Positions 34,362 to 44,870 of a stretch of DNA of 64,000 nt are shown here, one piece after another. This stretch comes from Anthostomella pinea (lineage: Eukaryota > Ascomycota > Sordariomycetes > Xylariales > Xylariaceae): assembly GCA_963556695.1 (NCBI GenBank), contig CAUWAG010000003.1:5456001-5520000 (forward strand), given 5' to 3'. Within the stretch, counting starts at the first letter, position 1; each line of letters begins with the position of its first letter. The notes below the pieces were generated by a model. That model had not been told where the DNA came from, did not search any database, and worked only from the letters and a program-made list of their open reading frames with translations. The translations under genes and the position numbers were made by a program.

Positions 34362-35915
34362 GCTGGGGATGATGGAGCTGGGTGCGAGGTGGTGGTTTTG
34401 GTTTGTTGTCATGGGAATGGAATGGAATGCACAAGACCTCGAGTGTTACACTCAAATAAGTAAAATTCGGTTCGTTGTGATCATGGTACACTGACCCGCC
34501 ATAAGTCTCCGAGCATCCCCGCATTTACACCAAAATTCCCTACCTTTACGCTTTTATAACTAAAGACTTAAAGCTTTTTAAAATGAGATGTTATAAGAAA
34601 CTAATATTTGAAAATGCTGAAGTTTTTGTAACTAATTTCTAAATATTTATTTTCTTAGCGACTAAAATAGTAAGAAATAGATATATACAAATAAAGTTTT
34701 AGATCTTAAATCTTAAATCTTAATAAAGCTATAAATTTGTTTTTGAAAATCGTATAAGTTGTAATAAAGTTATATCATATTAAATAATGTGAGATTCTAG
34801 AAGGGTCACAAGCCTTGGGGGTGTGAGCGGTCGCTGCAAATGTTGTTGTCATTTTCAAGTATGCTCGGCAGGGCTAATCTACAGCTAAATACCATACTGC
34901 ACCATGCCAGGGTGGATCCATTGGTCCCCTGGCAGCCCCCTAGCGTGTACTGCACCTAAGCATATCTGGGATTTAACATCTGACAAATAACATGTAATAT
35001 ACATATAAGACGAAAACCCTTATTTGATAGAATTTTTTTTAAATTAGATACGTTAAAAAGTTATTTTTATCGAAAATTTAACCTTTAATGAAGTAATATT
35101 TACGACCTTTATCTTTAAGATGTTTGTGAAGTTCAGGGGTTCAGATGAGGTGGTAATGGTGATGGGTTGCTTGACTTGATCGTCCCATGGGTCAGGGACT
35201 GACATCTGCACCTAAATACACACCCAAGGCACAAAGGGGAGCCTATCCCTTGATCTGCCAGGCAAACCCCCGTTCACAGCGCTGCAACCAAAGCTCCCTT
35301 TCATCCCTTTCAGCTGCCAACGGCTGCAGCCACACAGTATCCACACCTGACAGGCACACCACTTCTGACAATGTTAAAGTTTTTAAATAAGCCATTTTGA
35401 TATTCCTGTGCCTTTGTGGTAGCGGAACCAGGACAGAGATCTATCACAAGTCTCGGTTGAGATGATCTGTATTCTGGTTGGTGCTTGGTTACGTTCGGAT
35501 GGGAAGGGATCCCATCCGAGAAGTATCTAAACACCTAAATTACAGTGGGTTGGTTCCTGTCACCTGGGGCAGCCATCCCAGGTAACCTTATCGTAGAACG
35601 CCCTGGATGACAGGAGATCCGATAAGGTACTGGTGGCTGGATCCAGTGGCTGGGATCCACATTCCAGTAAATTTAACTATAAGTACTATAAGTACTTGAG
35701 TTGTATCTATTTTACTCGATTTATTACGATAGCGTAAAGTTGGGGTGTTTTGGTGCAAAACAGGGATGCTCGGAGACTTGTGGCCGGGGACTGTATCTCT
35801 AATAAGGAGTCCTAGTCGTTCCCAAAGCCCTCCTTCCAAGTTCCAACCTCCACTACTTTACTAACACGCATGCTCCATCCGCTTTCTTTTCTCTTCCGGC
35901 CTCGCCTCGACTCCC
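34362..35915. other. Intergenic with AT-rich patches
   Basis: AT-rich DNA at about 34,545-34,787 and 34,986-35,115 brackets a GC-normal solo LTR. 35,120-35,900 is normal composition and without a recognised gene. ATCTTAAATCTTAAATCTTAA at about 34,705 is a short tandem repeat. Confidence 0.6.
34788..34985. mobile_element. Solo LTR-like element, 198 bp, with 5-bp target duplication
   Basis: A GC-normal island that starts TGTGAGATT and ends CATCTGACA; the ends match as inverted repeats at 7 of 9 positions and follow the TG..CA rule. AATAA flanks it on both sides (34783-34787 and 34986-34990). AATAA could match by chance in AT-rich DNA, but the coincidence of composition borders, ends and duplication supports an LTR. 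It has no coding capacity. Confidence 0.7.
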
Positions 35916-36557
35916 TCAAATCTGCCTCTGCCGATCCTGCAACGACTGATGATTCCGGTCGTCCAGCGGGCCGTCAACCCGCTTCCTCTTGTGGACGCGC
36001 CCGAAGGGCGCCTGCAGCTCCGGGTCCTCGTGCTCCGGGTGGATGTACTTGGGCCGGTCGGGCTCCGCCGCGTCCCTCTCGCGCTTCCGGGCCGCCGGGT
36101 CCAGCGCCGGCGCCGAGATCTTGGTCGGGTCCGTCTTCACCTCGCGCATCATGGTGAAATAGCCCAGCGCGGGCACTGTGATGCCTACGAGGGCGATGAT
36201 TCTGCGGGCGTGGTGTGTTTGTTAGTCTTACTATTTTAGGGTATTGGGGTTTGGCTTTCCCCTTGAGGTCGAAGCGCTTGATAAAAGATAAAAACTCGAG
36301 CGGAGCAGGGATGATGCTGGAGGGTTGGGACCCGAGGGACTGGAATGGGATGGAATCTATGGATCGGAGGAAGGAAGGATGGAATTGGGTTTGCGCTTAA
36401 CTTACAGTCCCCTATTGTGACCTCCATGTGCGAGCGGCGGCTTGCTGTCGGCATACGTCCTCGTCAGGGGCCGACGGACGAGTCCGTTGCGAGTGGCGGC
36501 TCTTGCGGTGGTTGAGGCCCGCACTGCTGAACGAAGGAGGGTGTTTGCTGCCGACAT
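35916..36557 (-). CDS. Small mitochondrial membrane protein, unknown function
   Basis: Minus-strand join of 36557-36406 and 36201-35916, giving 145 aa, with a 204-bp intron (GTAAGTT, CGCAG). The N-terminus SAANTLLRSAVRASTTARAA followed by RNGLVRRPLTRTYADSK is a clear mitochondrial presequence with an R-TYA cleavage-like site. A single hydrophobic helix follows (IIALVGITVPALGYFTMM), then a charged tail with KRERDAAEPDRPKYIHPEHE. The layout resembles small inner-membrane or respiratory-chain accessory proteins, but I cannot assign a family. Both exons agree in phase (CT plus A gives Leu). Upstream in-frame ATG 36671 is possible, but would destroy the presequence start. Confidence 0.75.
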
Positions 36558-37484
36558 GTTGCTTATTTCTGAGGTGTAAGTGACGTTTGTCTGGCTCAAT
36601 TCACAATGGGTATGCGAATTTGAGTGGTTATATGATACGAACAGAGAGAGCTGCAGACGTAACAGGCACATCTGACTTTACATATGACGCGCGCCCCTTT
36701 CAGGGACCACCACTAGGAAATGCATGAGATCATGCCGCTCCCCTCCACCACGTCCTCCCCAGATTCATAGCCGTAATGGGAAATGCCCAGATCGGATACG
36801 TGAGCCGCATTGGCTGCTGTCGAGGTGCCTCTGCCTTACAGAGATCGCGCTAGTCTCGGAAAGGGGCTCGATAGATGGGATCTAGGTGAGTCGATGACGA
36901 GGTCTAATAATAAGTGGTTGTGGGGATCTTAAAGTTGCACGACACATGGATCTACCTACTGTAAGGGAGCCCGACGGCTCAGTGTCTCATTGCCTTGTTT
37001 CCCATTCTTACGACATTTGACTCGATAGACTTGAACGTTTCCCATTCGATACTGTGGTCATGTAGAACAGCTGTCAGTTCAGGCCTTGAGGTTACTCACG
37101 CAGCGAATACCCGAGCCTAGAACGTAGCAAGAGAATAGGGTATGGGAGAAAGTTGATAACTAATATGATGCCAAACAGTCTCATGGGATCTTCGTGTTGG
37201 TATTCCCTATTTACTTTCCGTCAAGATCATGCGCGTTAGTAACCATGCACTCCGTGCTTGGTATGAGAATTGAGCACCTCATAAAGCGCCGGATGATTGC
37301 CGGGCTTAGAGCTCGCTTATTAAACGCAGCGCTACTAACGCGAAATTGTGGGGCTGTCTTCTAGGAAGGTATTGGAAATCACTTTACGCCCCATACAGCC
37401 ATCAGCTGTCCAATATAGCCACGCAGGCGTCAACTGCGTACCGCGTGTGCTATACAGCACAGCTTTGATCCATTACAAACCACA
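36558..37484. other. Divergent intergenic region
   Basis: Between the small mitochondrial protein gene (-) and the zinc-cluster-like gene (+). No gene recognised. Confidence 0.5.
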
Positions 37485-38395
37485 ATGTCTACTAGCGAGC
37501 CAGCGCCAGCGCCACGGGGTCCCTACCGGACCCGGAAGCGCCTACCGCGTTGCACTTCCTGCCGGAGTTCACATCTAAAGGTCGTGCTCAATGCTCATGC
37601 TCATCCTCTGCGTTGGCGACTGAGGCTAATATCTTGATAGTTCACGTGGGGCAGCAAAACCGGCGGCATGGGCTGCGACCGATGTATGTCTCGTGGCGAC
37701 AAATGCGTGCTTCTTCCGGAGCCACAATACGGCACGCCGGCGAATCATCTCATGCCCGGCCGATATACGCCGCACGGGTAGAACAAGAAGAAGTGCGACT
37801 CGTGCCGGAGGTGCCACCAACCGGTAAGTTCACTGCCCAGTCCATTCACCTGTTGTACCGGTAAACGCTTGCGGGGTCTAAATGCTGGCAGTGTACTCCC
37901 CACGACCGCATCTGGCCGGCCAAGTGCGAACGCTGCATCCAGAGGGGCCACCCATGCAGTCCGATGTGGACGGGCGAAGAGCAGCTGGACCACGAGCAAG
38001 GCGTGAACACACATAGCCACATCAATGGCGTCCTCGTGCCCATGAGGCTGGCTGGGCCATCGTCTTCCGATAATTCATTTGAAACGTCCGACTCGGACTC
38101 GGATGCCTCCATACCGGCCGTGCTGCCCGAGAAGAAGGCCAAGACGACGCAGGCCAAGACGCAGGCGGGCGACGGTAGTCAGGAGCTCGACTGGGTCAAG
38201 GAGACGAGACAGACGATACAAGCTATGGAAGCCGAGTTTCGGGACGTGCTCAAGGCCGAGCAGGAGAGGCACCAGACACAGATCAACACGCTGAAGGCTG
38301 AGCATGAACAGGAGCTCAGGGTTCAGAGAGAGAAGTATGAGACGAGGATGGATGATCTCATCTCGATCATGAAGAGCGTGGGGCGTAGCAATTAA
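37485..38395 (+). CDS. Small tandem zinc-cluster-like protein with coiled coil; in-frame TAG
   Basis: Proposed exons 37485-37580, 37641-37823 and 37892-38395. Module 1 has C-x2-C-x17-C-x2-C-x6-C (CTSC...CDRCMSRGDKC), module 2 CDSC...CERCIQRGHPC with the same outer spacing. Module 2 also fits canonical Zn(II)2Cys6 exactly: C-x2-C-x6-C-x10-C-x2-C-x6-C. Module 1 lacks the third cysteine. Exon 3 continues with an acidic linker (SDSDSDAS) and a coiled coil (residues around ETRQTIQAMEAEFRDVLKAE). TAG 37779-37781 interrupts exon 2. Two readings: a nonsense change (CAG to TAG, RIP-type context), or an extra 75-bp in-phase intron 37707-37781 ending GGGTAG that brings the modules together. The donor of intron 1 (GTCGTG) is weak. 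DNA binding is inferred from the second module only. Confidence 0.55.
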
Positions 38396-38635
38396 ATTCG
38401 GGCTTTACGCCCAGACTGATCATGAGCATAGCCAGGCATCCACCAACATAATCTAAGCACTGGACATAGTGTCACTATGCCATTCCCCCGAAACGTCTCG
38501 AGGCTCACGAGCCTCGTTCGGACCACGATGCATGGTCTTGTGTATCTTTTTCCATAGCCTTGGAGTTGTTAGCGTAGGTTCGCCCACCAACCGCATCAGC
38601 TAGCTCCCATCCACCTTCATAGCATTAGCAAGGGC

Positions 38636-38978
38636 TCAGACATACATATGCGGATCACACGCCCAATCCGCCATCGAGATGACATTCGGATCATGGTACA
38701 GCAGATTCCCATGCAGTCCCTTCTCCTCCAGTCGCCCGGTGAGTTTCCCCAGCAGGTCGGTGACGTGCTTCTGCTCCTCGATAGAGAGGTCGTCATGCGG
38801 TGCGCCGAGGAACACGACGCCCCGCTCCCAGATCGTGATGCCCCAGGTCGCGCAGCTGCTGCTCTGAGTTGCAAGCTTCGATCATGTCCTTGATTTTGGC
38901 TGCGAGATATTCGCCTGTTCGTGTCGTTCATCTTGTGTCTGGACTGGTCCGAGGCCATGACTCGTAGGCAAGTTGCCC
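38636..38978 (-). pseudogene. Decayed exon of an unidentified gene
   Basis: On the minus strand an acceptor TTCTTTGCAG is followed at 38978 by a coding-like frame (GQLAYESWPRTSP). It meets TGA at 38930-38928, resumes as TGEYLAAKIKDMIEACNSEQ, then shifts frame within the CCCC run 38841-38844. It continues as ITIWERGVVFLGAPHDDLS and ends DWACDPHMYV with TGA 38638-38636. One stop and one frameshift in otherwise GC3-rich, sensible protein indicate a pseudogene or assembly error. I do not recognise the family. Confidence 0.5.
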
Positions 38979-39443
38979 CTGCAAAGAAAGACGGTGGAGG
39001 GTGGCAAGCGAGGAAGCTGACAGGCGAGCCCTTCATACGATAGGCGTATATATACCAACCGTGGTCTGACGAGCTAGCCAACTCCTGGTGACACGTTTAG
39101 ATGAGGTTAGGAGTATCCTTGGAGACATATACAGATCACTGGGAGCAGCTGACCATCCCAACTGCCCTCGAACGTATAAAAAACGCCCGCACGAGGCCCT
39201 TCTGAAACGGCAGCATTTTGAGAGATGAGCACCTAGGCAGGCCGTGATCTAGTCGGCGGCGTCCACAAGTTTTCTGCTTACCCGAGTTGAGCGGCATCCA
39301 AAGCATGCGTAGCCATGAATATAGGGTCTGCCAGATCCACGTTCAGCCAGATAATGGTCGCTGGCCTGAGATCTATTCTACCTCTGGCCTCATCTGCCAG
39401 ATTTCGACTTGACGACCAGGCCGATCCCAGACTGTAAAGGCAG

Positions 39444-39602
39444 GTAGACATCTACACGACGTACTACCTCGAGATCGCTGGCGTCGCGAGCCCCCTCGGA
39501 TCCTGGCTCATGAAGATCTTCGGGGATCAAAGCTGTGGCCTGTTTTACCCATCCAGCCGATCAATACAACAAGTTGATTATTGTCTCGGCCCGTCCGTGT
39601 GA
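39444..39602 (+). pseudogene. Orphan exon-like fragment
   Basis: Preceded by AAAGGCAG, the frame reads DIYTTYYLEIAGVASPLGSW and LMKIFGD with almost every codon ending in G or C, then degenerates and stops at TGA 39600-39602. No start codon or companion exons are found. It looks like a leftover exon of a membrane-associated protein; the identity is unknown. Confidence 0.3.
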
Positions 39603-40546
39603 TTCACCTCTGTATTTCCCGTAATTCGGCCGCGCGGTCGTGATCAGGTCTCGAAACGCACCGGAGCCCATGGCAGCAGGGTCGTTCGTGCCTGACCAGC
39701 ACGGTGGTGGTGTAACGTCTGCCAAGATATGGCTCCTTTCTTCCTTCCTTCCCCTTTCAGTTCCGACTCTCGGGGAATATGGCAAATGACGCTTTCGAGC
39801 TTGAATTCTAAGCGCAGATCATCTCCAGTTCAGACTCCTTGCCTTGTATCTTGAGTACCGACTCACCAGGAATGCCACGAGACTGACAGCCCTCACCGAC
39901 CTCCAAGCCACGGTGATGCGGCTGCCATATCTCTGGGTTCTCCTCTGATAAGAAGCAAAGCAACAAATAGTGGTCCGTCCGCGCCGCCAGGCGGAGGGTG
40001 TTTATTGCAGCGGCGTCGTCGCCTGGCTCCTATCAGAGCTCCAAAGTGAAGGATTATGTAATTTCAACGTTTGAGTGGCTTATCCTACTGATTTCTTGAG
40101 GGCATTTTAAGCATTTGGCCTTAACCTTCGTCGAGTTTTTTTGTTAGAGGCGGCGCCCCTCCTGAGTGAGCACCCGTGTCTCACCCGCCCTCGGACTAAC
40201 AAGTGCTCCTAGCCAGTGGGGTTTCCCATGCGATTGCGGTGACAAAGAAAGAAACCCTAAATATCCTCTATGTTGACCACCTATCCCATAGCCAACTTCC
40301 TGACTAGTTCAACGCATGCAGTACGGTCTCTCCTTCATTCAAAGCACTCGCTGGGCGGTTTTGGATGGAATAAGTTGGTAGGGGGTGCACAATACGCGTC
40401 AGCGTACGAACAGGTGCCCACAACCCCAATATGAGCAAGAAATGAGACGAACTGACTCCTAAGCCAGCAGCTCCTGATCGTGGTACGCATCAAAGAAGAA
40501 CTACCGTGGACCTTCTCAGGCCGCGTTCGCCATCATACCCTACACC

Positions 40547-41023
40547 ATGGAATTCTACGTCGATGGTGGATGCCGAAACAATGGCTATACGAATGCCACC
40601 GGACCCGCAGCTGCATGTCTGATGGCGAGAAGCGGTAGCTACTGGTCTAAGACGCGCCATCTAGATCGCTGGCCTGTCACACCCACCAACCAGCGAGCGG
40701 AGATCGTTGCCATCATCATCGCTCTTGAATGGGCCTTGGAAAGGTACGACGACCTTAATGGGTATCCCCGATTGCAAGTGACGATACATTCCGACTCGAG
40801 ATACGCCGTCGGCTGCATGACGGATTGGATCTACAAGTGGTCCCAAAATGGCTGGGTTAACGCTCGGGGAAACGACGTCGCAAATCGCGATCTCATCCAG
40901 GAAGCTTCTGATCTGGATGATCGAGTCAAAGAGCTGGGCAGAGTCGACTATGTCTTCGTGCCGCGGGAGCAGAACAGGAATGCGGATGAGGAATGCAATG
41001 AGGCGCTGGACGAACAGGAATGA
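40547..41023 (+). CDS. Stand-alone ribonuclease H (RNase H1 fold)
   Basis: Single exon, 158 aa, about the size of a bare RNase H domain. Catalytic residues are all present: D6 (YVDGGCRNNG), E52 (NQRAEIVAI), D83 (IHSDSRYAVG) and D147 (NRNADEECNEAL). The expected WPVTPTNQRAE and WIYKWSQNGWVN segments are also there. There is no N-terminal hybrid-binding domain and no mitochondrial presequence, unlike typical eukaryotic RNase H1. The enzyme would cut RNA in RNA-DNA hybrids. It may be a housekeeping paralogue or a domain derived from a retroelement; no reverse transcriptase sequence is nearby, and codon usage is like neighbouring genes. ATG 40547 sits in a good context (TACACCATGG). Confidence 0.9.
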   Translation: MEFYVDGGCRNNGYTNATGPAAACLMARSGSYWSKTRHLDRWPVTPTNQRAEIVAIIIALEWALERYDDLNGYPRLQVTIHSDSRYAVGCMTDWIYKWSQNGWVNARGNDVANRDLIQEASDLDDRVKELGRVDYVFVPREQNRNADEECNEALDEQE

Positions 41024-44000
41024 ACACTCGCTGGATTACGCACCCGGGAATCAGCAGGGCCTCCCAGCATCTCGCTCAGTCATCGTGGTAGCTCGCTGGG
41101 AGGCTCGAGGTTGGGCGTTATCATGCACATGTAGGCACTTCGTACGCTGCTCTGGGTTTCGGGTTCTATCAGCACGACAGGACACGTTGACTCTCTTCTG
41201 TTATGTGCATACGTAGGTATTCGGAGGCTCGATTTTGAACGAGCGGCCAAGACGATGACATATATAGATCAAGACCGTCATAAGGCTGCACAGCACTGCC
41301 GTACTGACGAAGCTTAACATGCAAGGAACATGTGCATACTGTAGTGTATCCGATGGAGTCCCATGTGCATCACCGAGGCCTGCGGCCCGAGAAATTCAAA
41401 TCTGTCAGATGTTAGAATGAGACGACGGGTTGATACGATAATGCTGAAACTAGCATTCAGTGTGGATATTTCTGTTTCCATTTCGGGCTTGACCGCTTGT
41501 CGACGACGGGTGTATCTTGTGTGCAGTTGTACCAGCTTATTAGTGGTATAACAAGGGCGCACGTTCTGTCAAACATGGTCATAGAAGTGACAATGCCCTC
41601 GCAGGCTGCTAGTCCATTCCCCGGTGACGAATGCCATCGCCATAGCCGAGGAAGAAATTCCAGTCTAGACAGCCGGTGCCCAGTTGGGCAGAAGCCATAT
41701 CCGCACGCCCATCATGCCCCAACGATATCCCATGGGCAACCAGATCCTCGACCGGATGAATGCCGTGCTGCTGCTTCAAAACATTCTGTCTTCGGCGGGC
41801 CAGTCAAGTTGAAGCGGTTTGGTTTTTCGCGAGCGTTGCCCACTTTTGCGCTGCAACTCGCCTGGATGTTTCCATGTACGTTTGAGCGGTGAGACCTCGC
41901 GATGCCGCTTTGGGTGCAGTCGGTGGGATCGCGCATGGCAGTGCGCCGTGTCACTGGACTCAGCCCCATCACGGCGGGCGGCGCTTTTGCAGACTGCTGT
42001 TTCCAGGGTTGCAGTTGCTCTCAAATAGGACGGGAGTGTCTCTAGGATACCTTACATTAGCTGCCGATGCAGACTGCGAGAGCACCCGTCGCGGGAAGCT
42101 GGGGGGTTCCAAGGCAGCAGTATGGCCGACATGGAAGAGGGGGTTTCTCTCATGGGGATTTCTATTACAACGGCATGGTTACGAGATGCACCAGATGCAT
42201 CTAGCATGCGTTAGCAGATGGGTCCCGACGACGTGGAAGGACGATGTCGCGGCGGACAAGCCTGACAAGGCGCAGATACAAGCTAACAAGCGCATGGCTG
42301 CCCATCCATCATGTAGCATCATGTATCGCTACCTGTTGTCATGCTGCAGCCAGACTGAAAGGCAGCAGCCAGCCAATCGAGGAACTGAGCCGCCTGCTGC
42401 GCGTGAGGTGAGGATCGGTCATTGGACGCCTGAGAGTCGCGTCGTATACCGGCGCGGTAGACTCGCATCCCTCTGACGCGCAAATCTAGCATATCGACAT
42501 ATGCCGTCGATACATTCGAAATTCGGACCTGCAAAGGGCAGATTGCGCCCGGACGAGAGGCAGCGGCGTGTCTTTCATTCCCGAGGCTGCCAGTGTCTCA
42601 TTGGAAAGTTGAAACAAGTTCACACGGCACAGACCTGCCAGATAAGGGTACAAGCAGGGGCTGGATACACAAATGGCTGATAGAATACACGGAGATGAAG
42701 GCCGGAAAGGAAAGGAGGGGTCCGAAAAAGCGAAGGAGGGGGAAGATAGCAAAAAGTTGGCGTCCCAAGAGGCTGGCAGGGTTGAAATCTACAACAGGTA
42801 ACTTGTGTGTCGCAGGTGGCGACGACGATGATGTCCGTGGATTACCTTTCGCTTGGTTCGCCTGTTTTACAATGCCATCTCTTCGTCCCATCACGGTGCT
42901 GATTCTCATGGAGGTGTCATCCTCATGTGGTCTTGAGCAGTGACATGTCAAGCATGTGCCCCGGCAGTGGCGCCCGCTAAGTCTGGACTTGGGCAAGTTG
43001 GGGTCGAGAACTCACCACCAACATACGCATGGAAGAATGGAATGTCAGCAGAACGGCCTGAAGTGGATAGGGATATCGGTGTTGACGCTGTCACCCAGTG
43101 ATGAGATGCTGGGATATCTCATCATGTATCCCATGTTCCCGTTGTTCGTTTAGGAACCTCGGAACGAGAGTCTGGAGGGTGAGGAACGGGGTGGGAGGAA
43201 GGTGAGGGGAGGGGTGGAAAGAGAGGTGGTCGTTGGGCGTTGGGCGTTTGGCCCCCGCCGCTGGACTGACAGTTGGGTGGGAAAGCAAGTGGGCAGGTGG
43301 GAGGGGGTCATCATGGGGTGGGCCGTGGGTGTTGCGGTAAAGCAGGGTGGATCCCGTCTCTGCACTGGCACACAACTGATCAGCGGTCACATCACTGGCG
43401 GACCAATGACTTCCTCGACCAGCCATCCAGCAAACCGCCAATTTTCTCTATCAATGCACACCCTCTTGCCTCCTCTCGTGCCTCCCTCGCCTCCGTCCAC
43501 TCAGACGCACCTCTTGTCATTGTACATATGACCCTGCAGAACACACCCCGTCTGCCCGTCCATACATAACCCCAATACACCCTACCTGTCGCCCGTTGCG
43601 TGCGCTCGTAGCTTGTACTCTTTGCCTGAAGCAGAGCGAGAGAGGGACACGGCTGGTCAGAGATATCAAAGCAGGTATATACCGTCACACCTTCGTTGAC
43701 GGCGTCTTGCGGTGTAGGTGTACACGGCATCGCGTACGCGCACCTCAACACTGTGGCTCACTTTATTGGCTGTCACCATAAAGCTGATCCCCCTGCTGCT
43801 TATTTCTCCCTTGATTCTGCTATTGGACAGCGGGCGACACTGCATATTTCGAATTGAAGACATTGAATAGGAGGGCAGAGAACTACGATAGGATCATCCA
43901 CTTACAGCTCTTCAGACGAAACTGCCATTTCCCCTGCTCTTCGCCTTATCGATCCAACACCCGGTGCAACCTCTTCCAGACACTATACCAATTTGAAGTC

Positions 44001-44633
44001 GTCTTATACCTATAATTGGAATCGTCCCCCAGGTTGTGGCCAGGTTCTGGGACAAACTGACCGACAACTTTGTCCTCGACTCGCTCCCCCCAAATCTCGA
44101 ACGAACCGTCTTCCAAAATCCCGTCCGAGACGATCCCGCAGCGTCCATGATTCTCATACCCCTTTGTGATCAGTCGGGCTCCAACTCTCAATATGGCTGT
44201 GGCCGCAGTTATGGAATTCTGCGCAAGCGGGACAAGAAGCGAATCTGGGTCGCTAACGATCCGGCCTTTCACGACCACTATTGCGACCAGCCCAACGACT
44301 CTGTGGGGTGACTTCGACCTGCCCACGAGACTAGACCTCATCGCGAGGGCGTGGGTTCTGAGGACATCAAGACACGTGAGCAGTTTCGCAAGTTTCTCTC
44401 CCAGGCTGCTTTCGTAATTGTCACTCTTGCAAACCCCCGGATTCGCACTCCGAAACGGTACAGCACGCTCGGCGCAACCCACCAGGCGCACCTCGCAGAC
44501 CGCCAATGGTGCTCACGGGTAGATAATAAGAAAAGGCGTTGGCTAAATTATACTGCGTGTACTTGCTGGAAACGTGGTTGCGCAACTGGACGCTAATTAT
44601 GGTTGATCTGGACAGGAACACCAGCGATCTAAA
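41024..44633. other. Long region without assigned gene
   Basis: 3.6 kb. 41,030-43,900 has only short, uncharacterised frames. 43,946-44,600 has overlapping open frames on both strands (+ 44,036-44,311; + 44,351-44,596; - 44,506-43,946) with mixed coding character. The plus-strand frames are possible 5' exons of the giant gene that follows, but no ATG and consistent splice chain could be built. Confidence 0.4.
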
Positions 44634-44870
44634 CTGCACCCCTATGTCGTATCCAAACCTTTAGTAACACCCGATCCAACACCGAAACGATCACGACGAC
44701 TATTGCCGAGACCATGCGAAGACGACTCAGCCATATCCGACCTTCCCATCGATCCCGCCCAAACGGGTGAGTCTGCTAATCGTCGGAGCCACGTTCCGTC
44801 AGACACCGGATCTTGTCCTCCACCGCCGCCGGCCGATGTTCCACCGCGACGAGAACGGCGGAAAGATTCG

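Larger units (their letters stand above)
38396..40546. other. Gene-poor region with decayed fragments
   Basis: Apart from the two fragments listed separately, no gene is supported. The 100 bp before 40547 are promoter-like. Confidence 0.5.

Noticed and set aside
44767..44802. Possible 36-bp intron (GTGAGT..CCGTCAG) giving the giant gene an ATG at 44714
   Set aside because: Too short for a fungal intron and the exon phases do not match the downstream frame.
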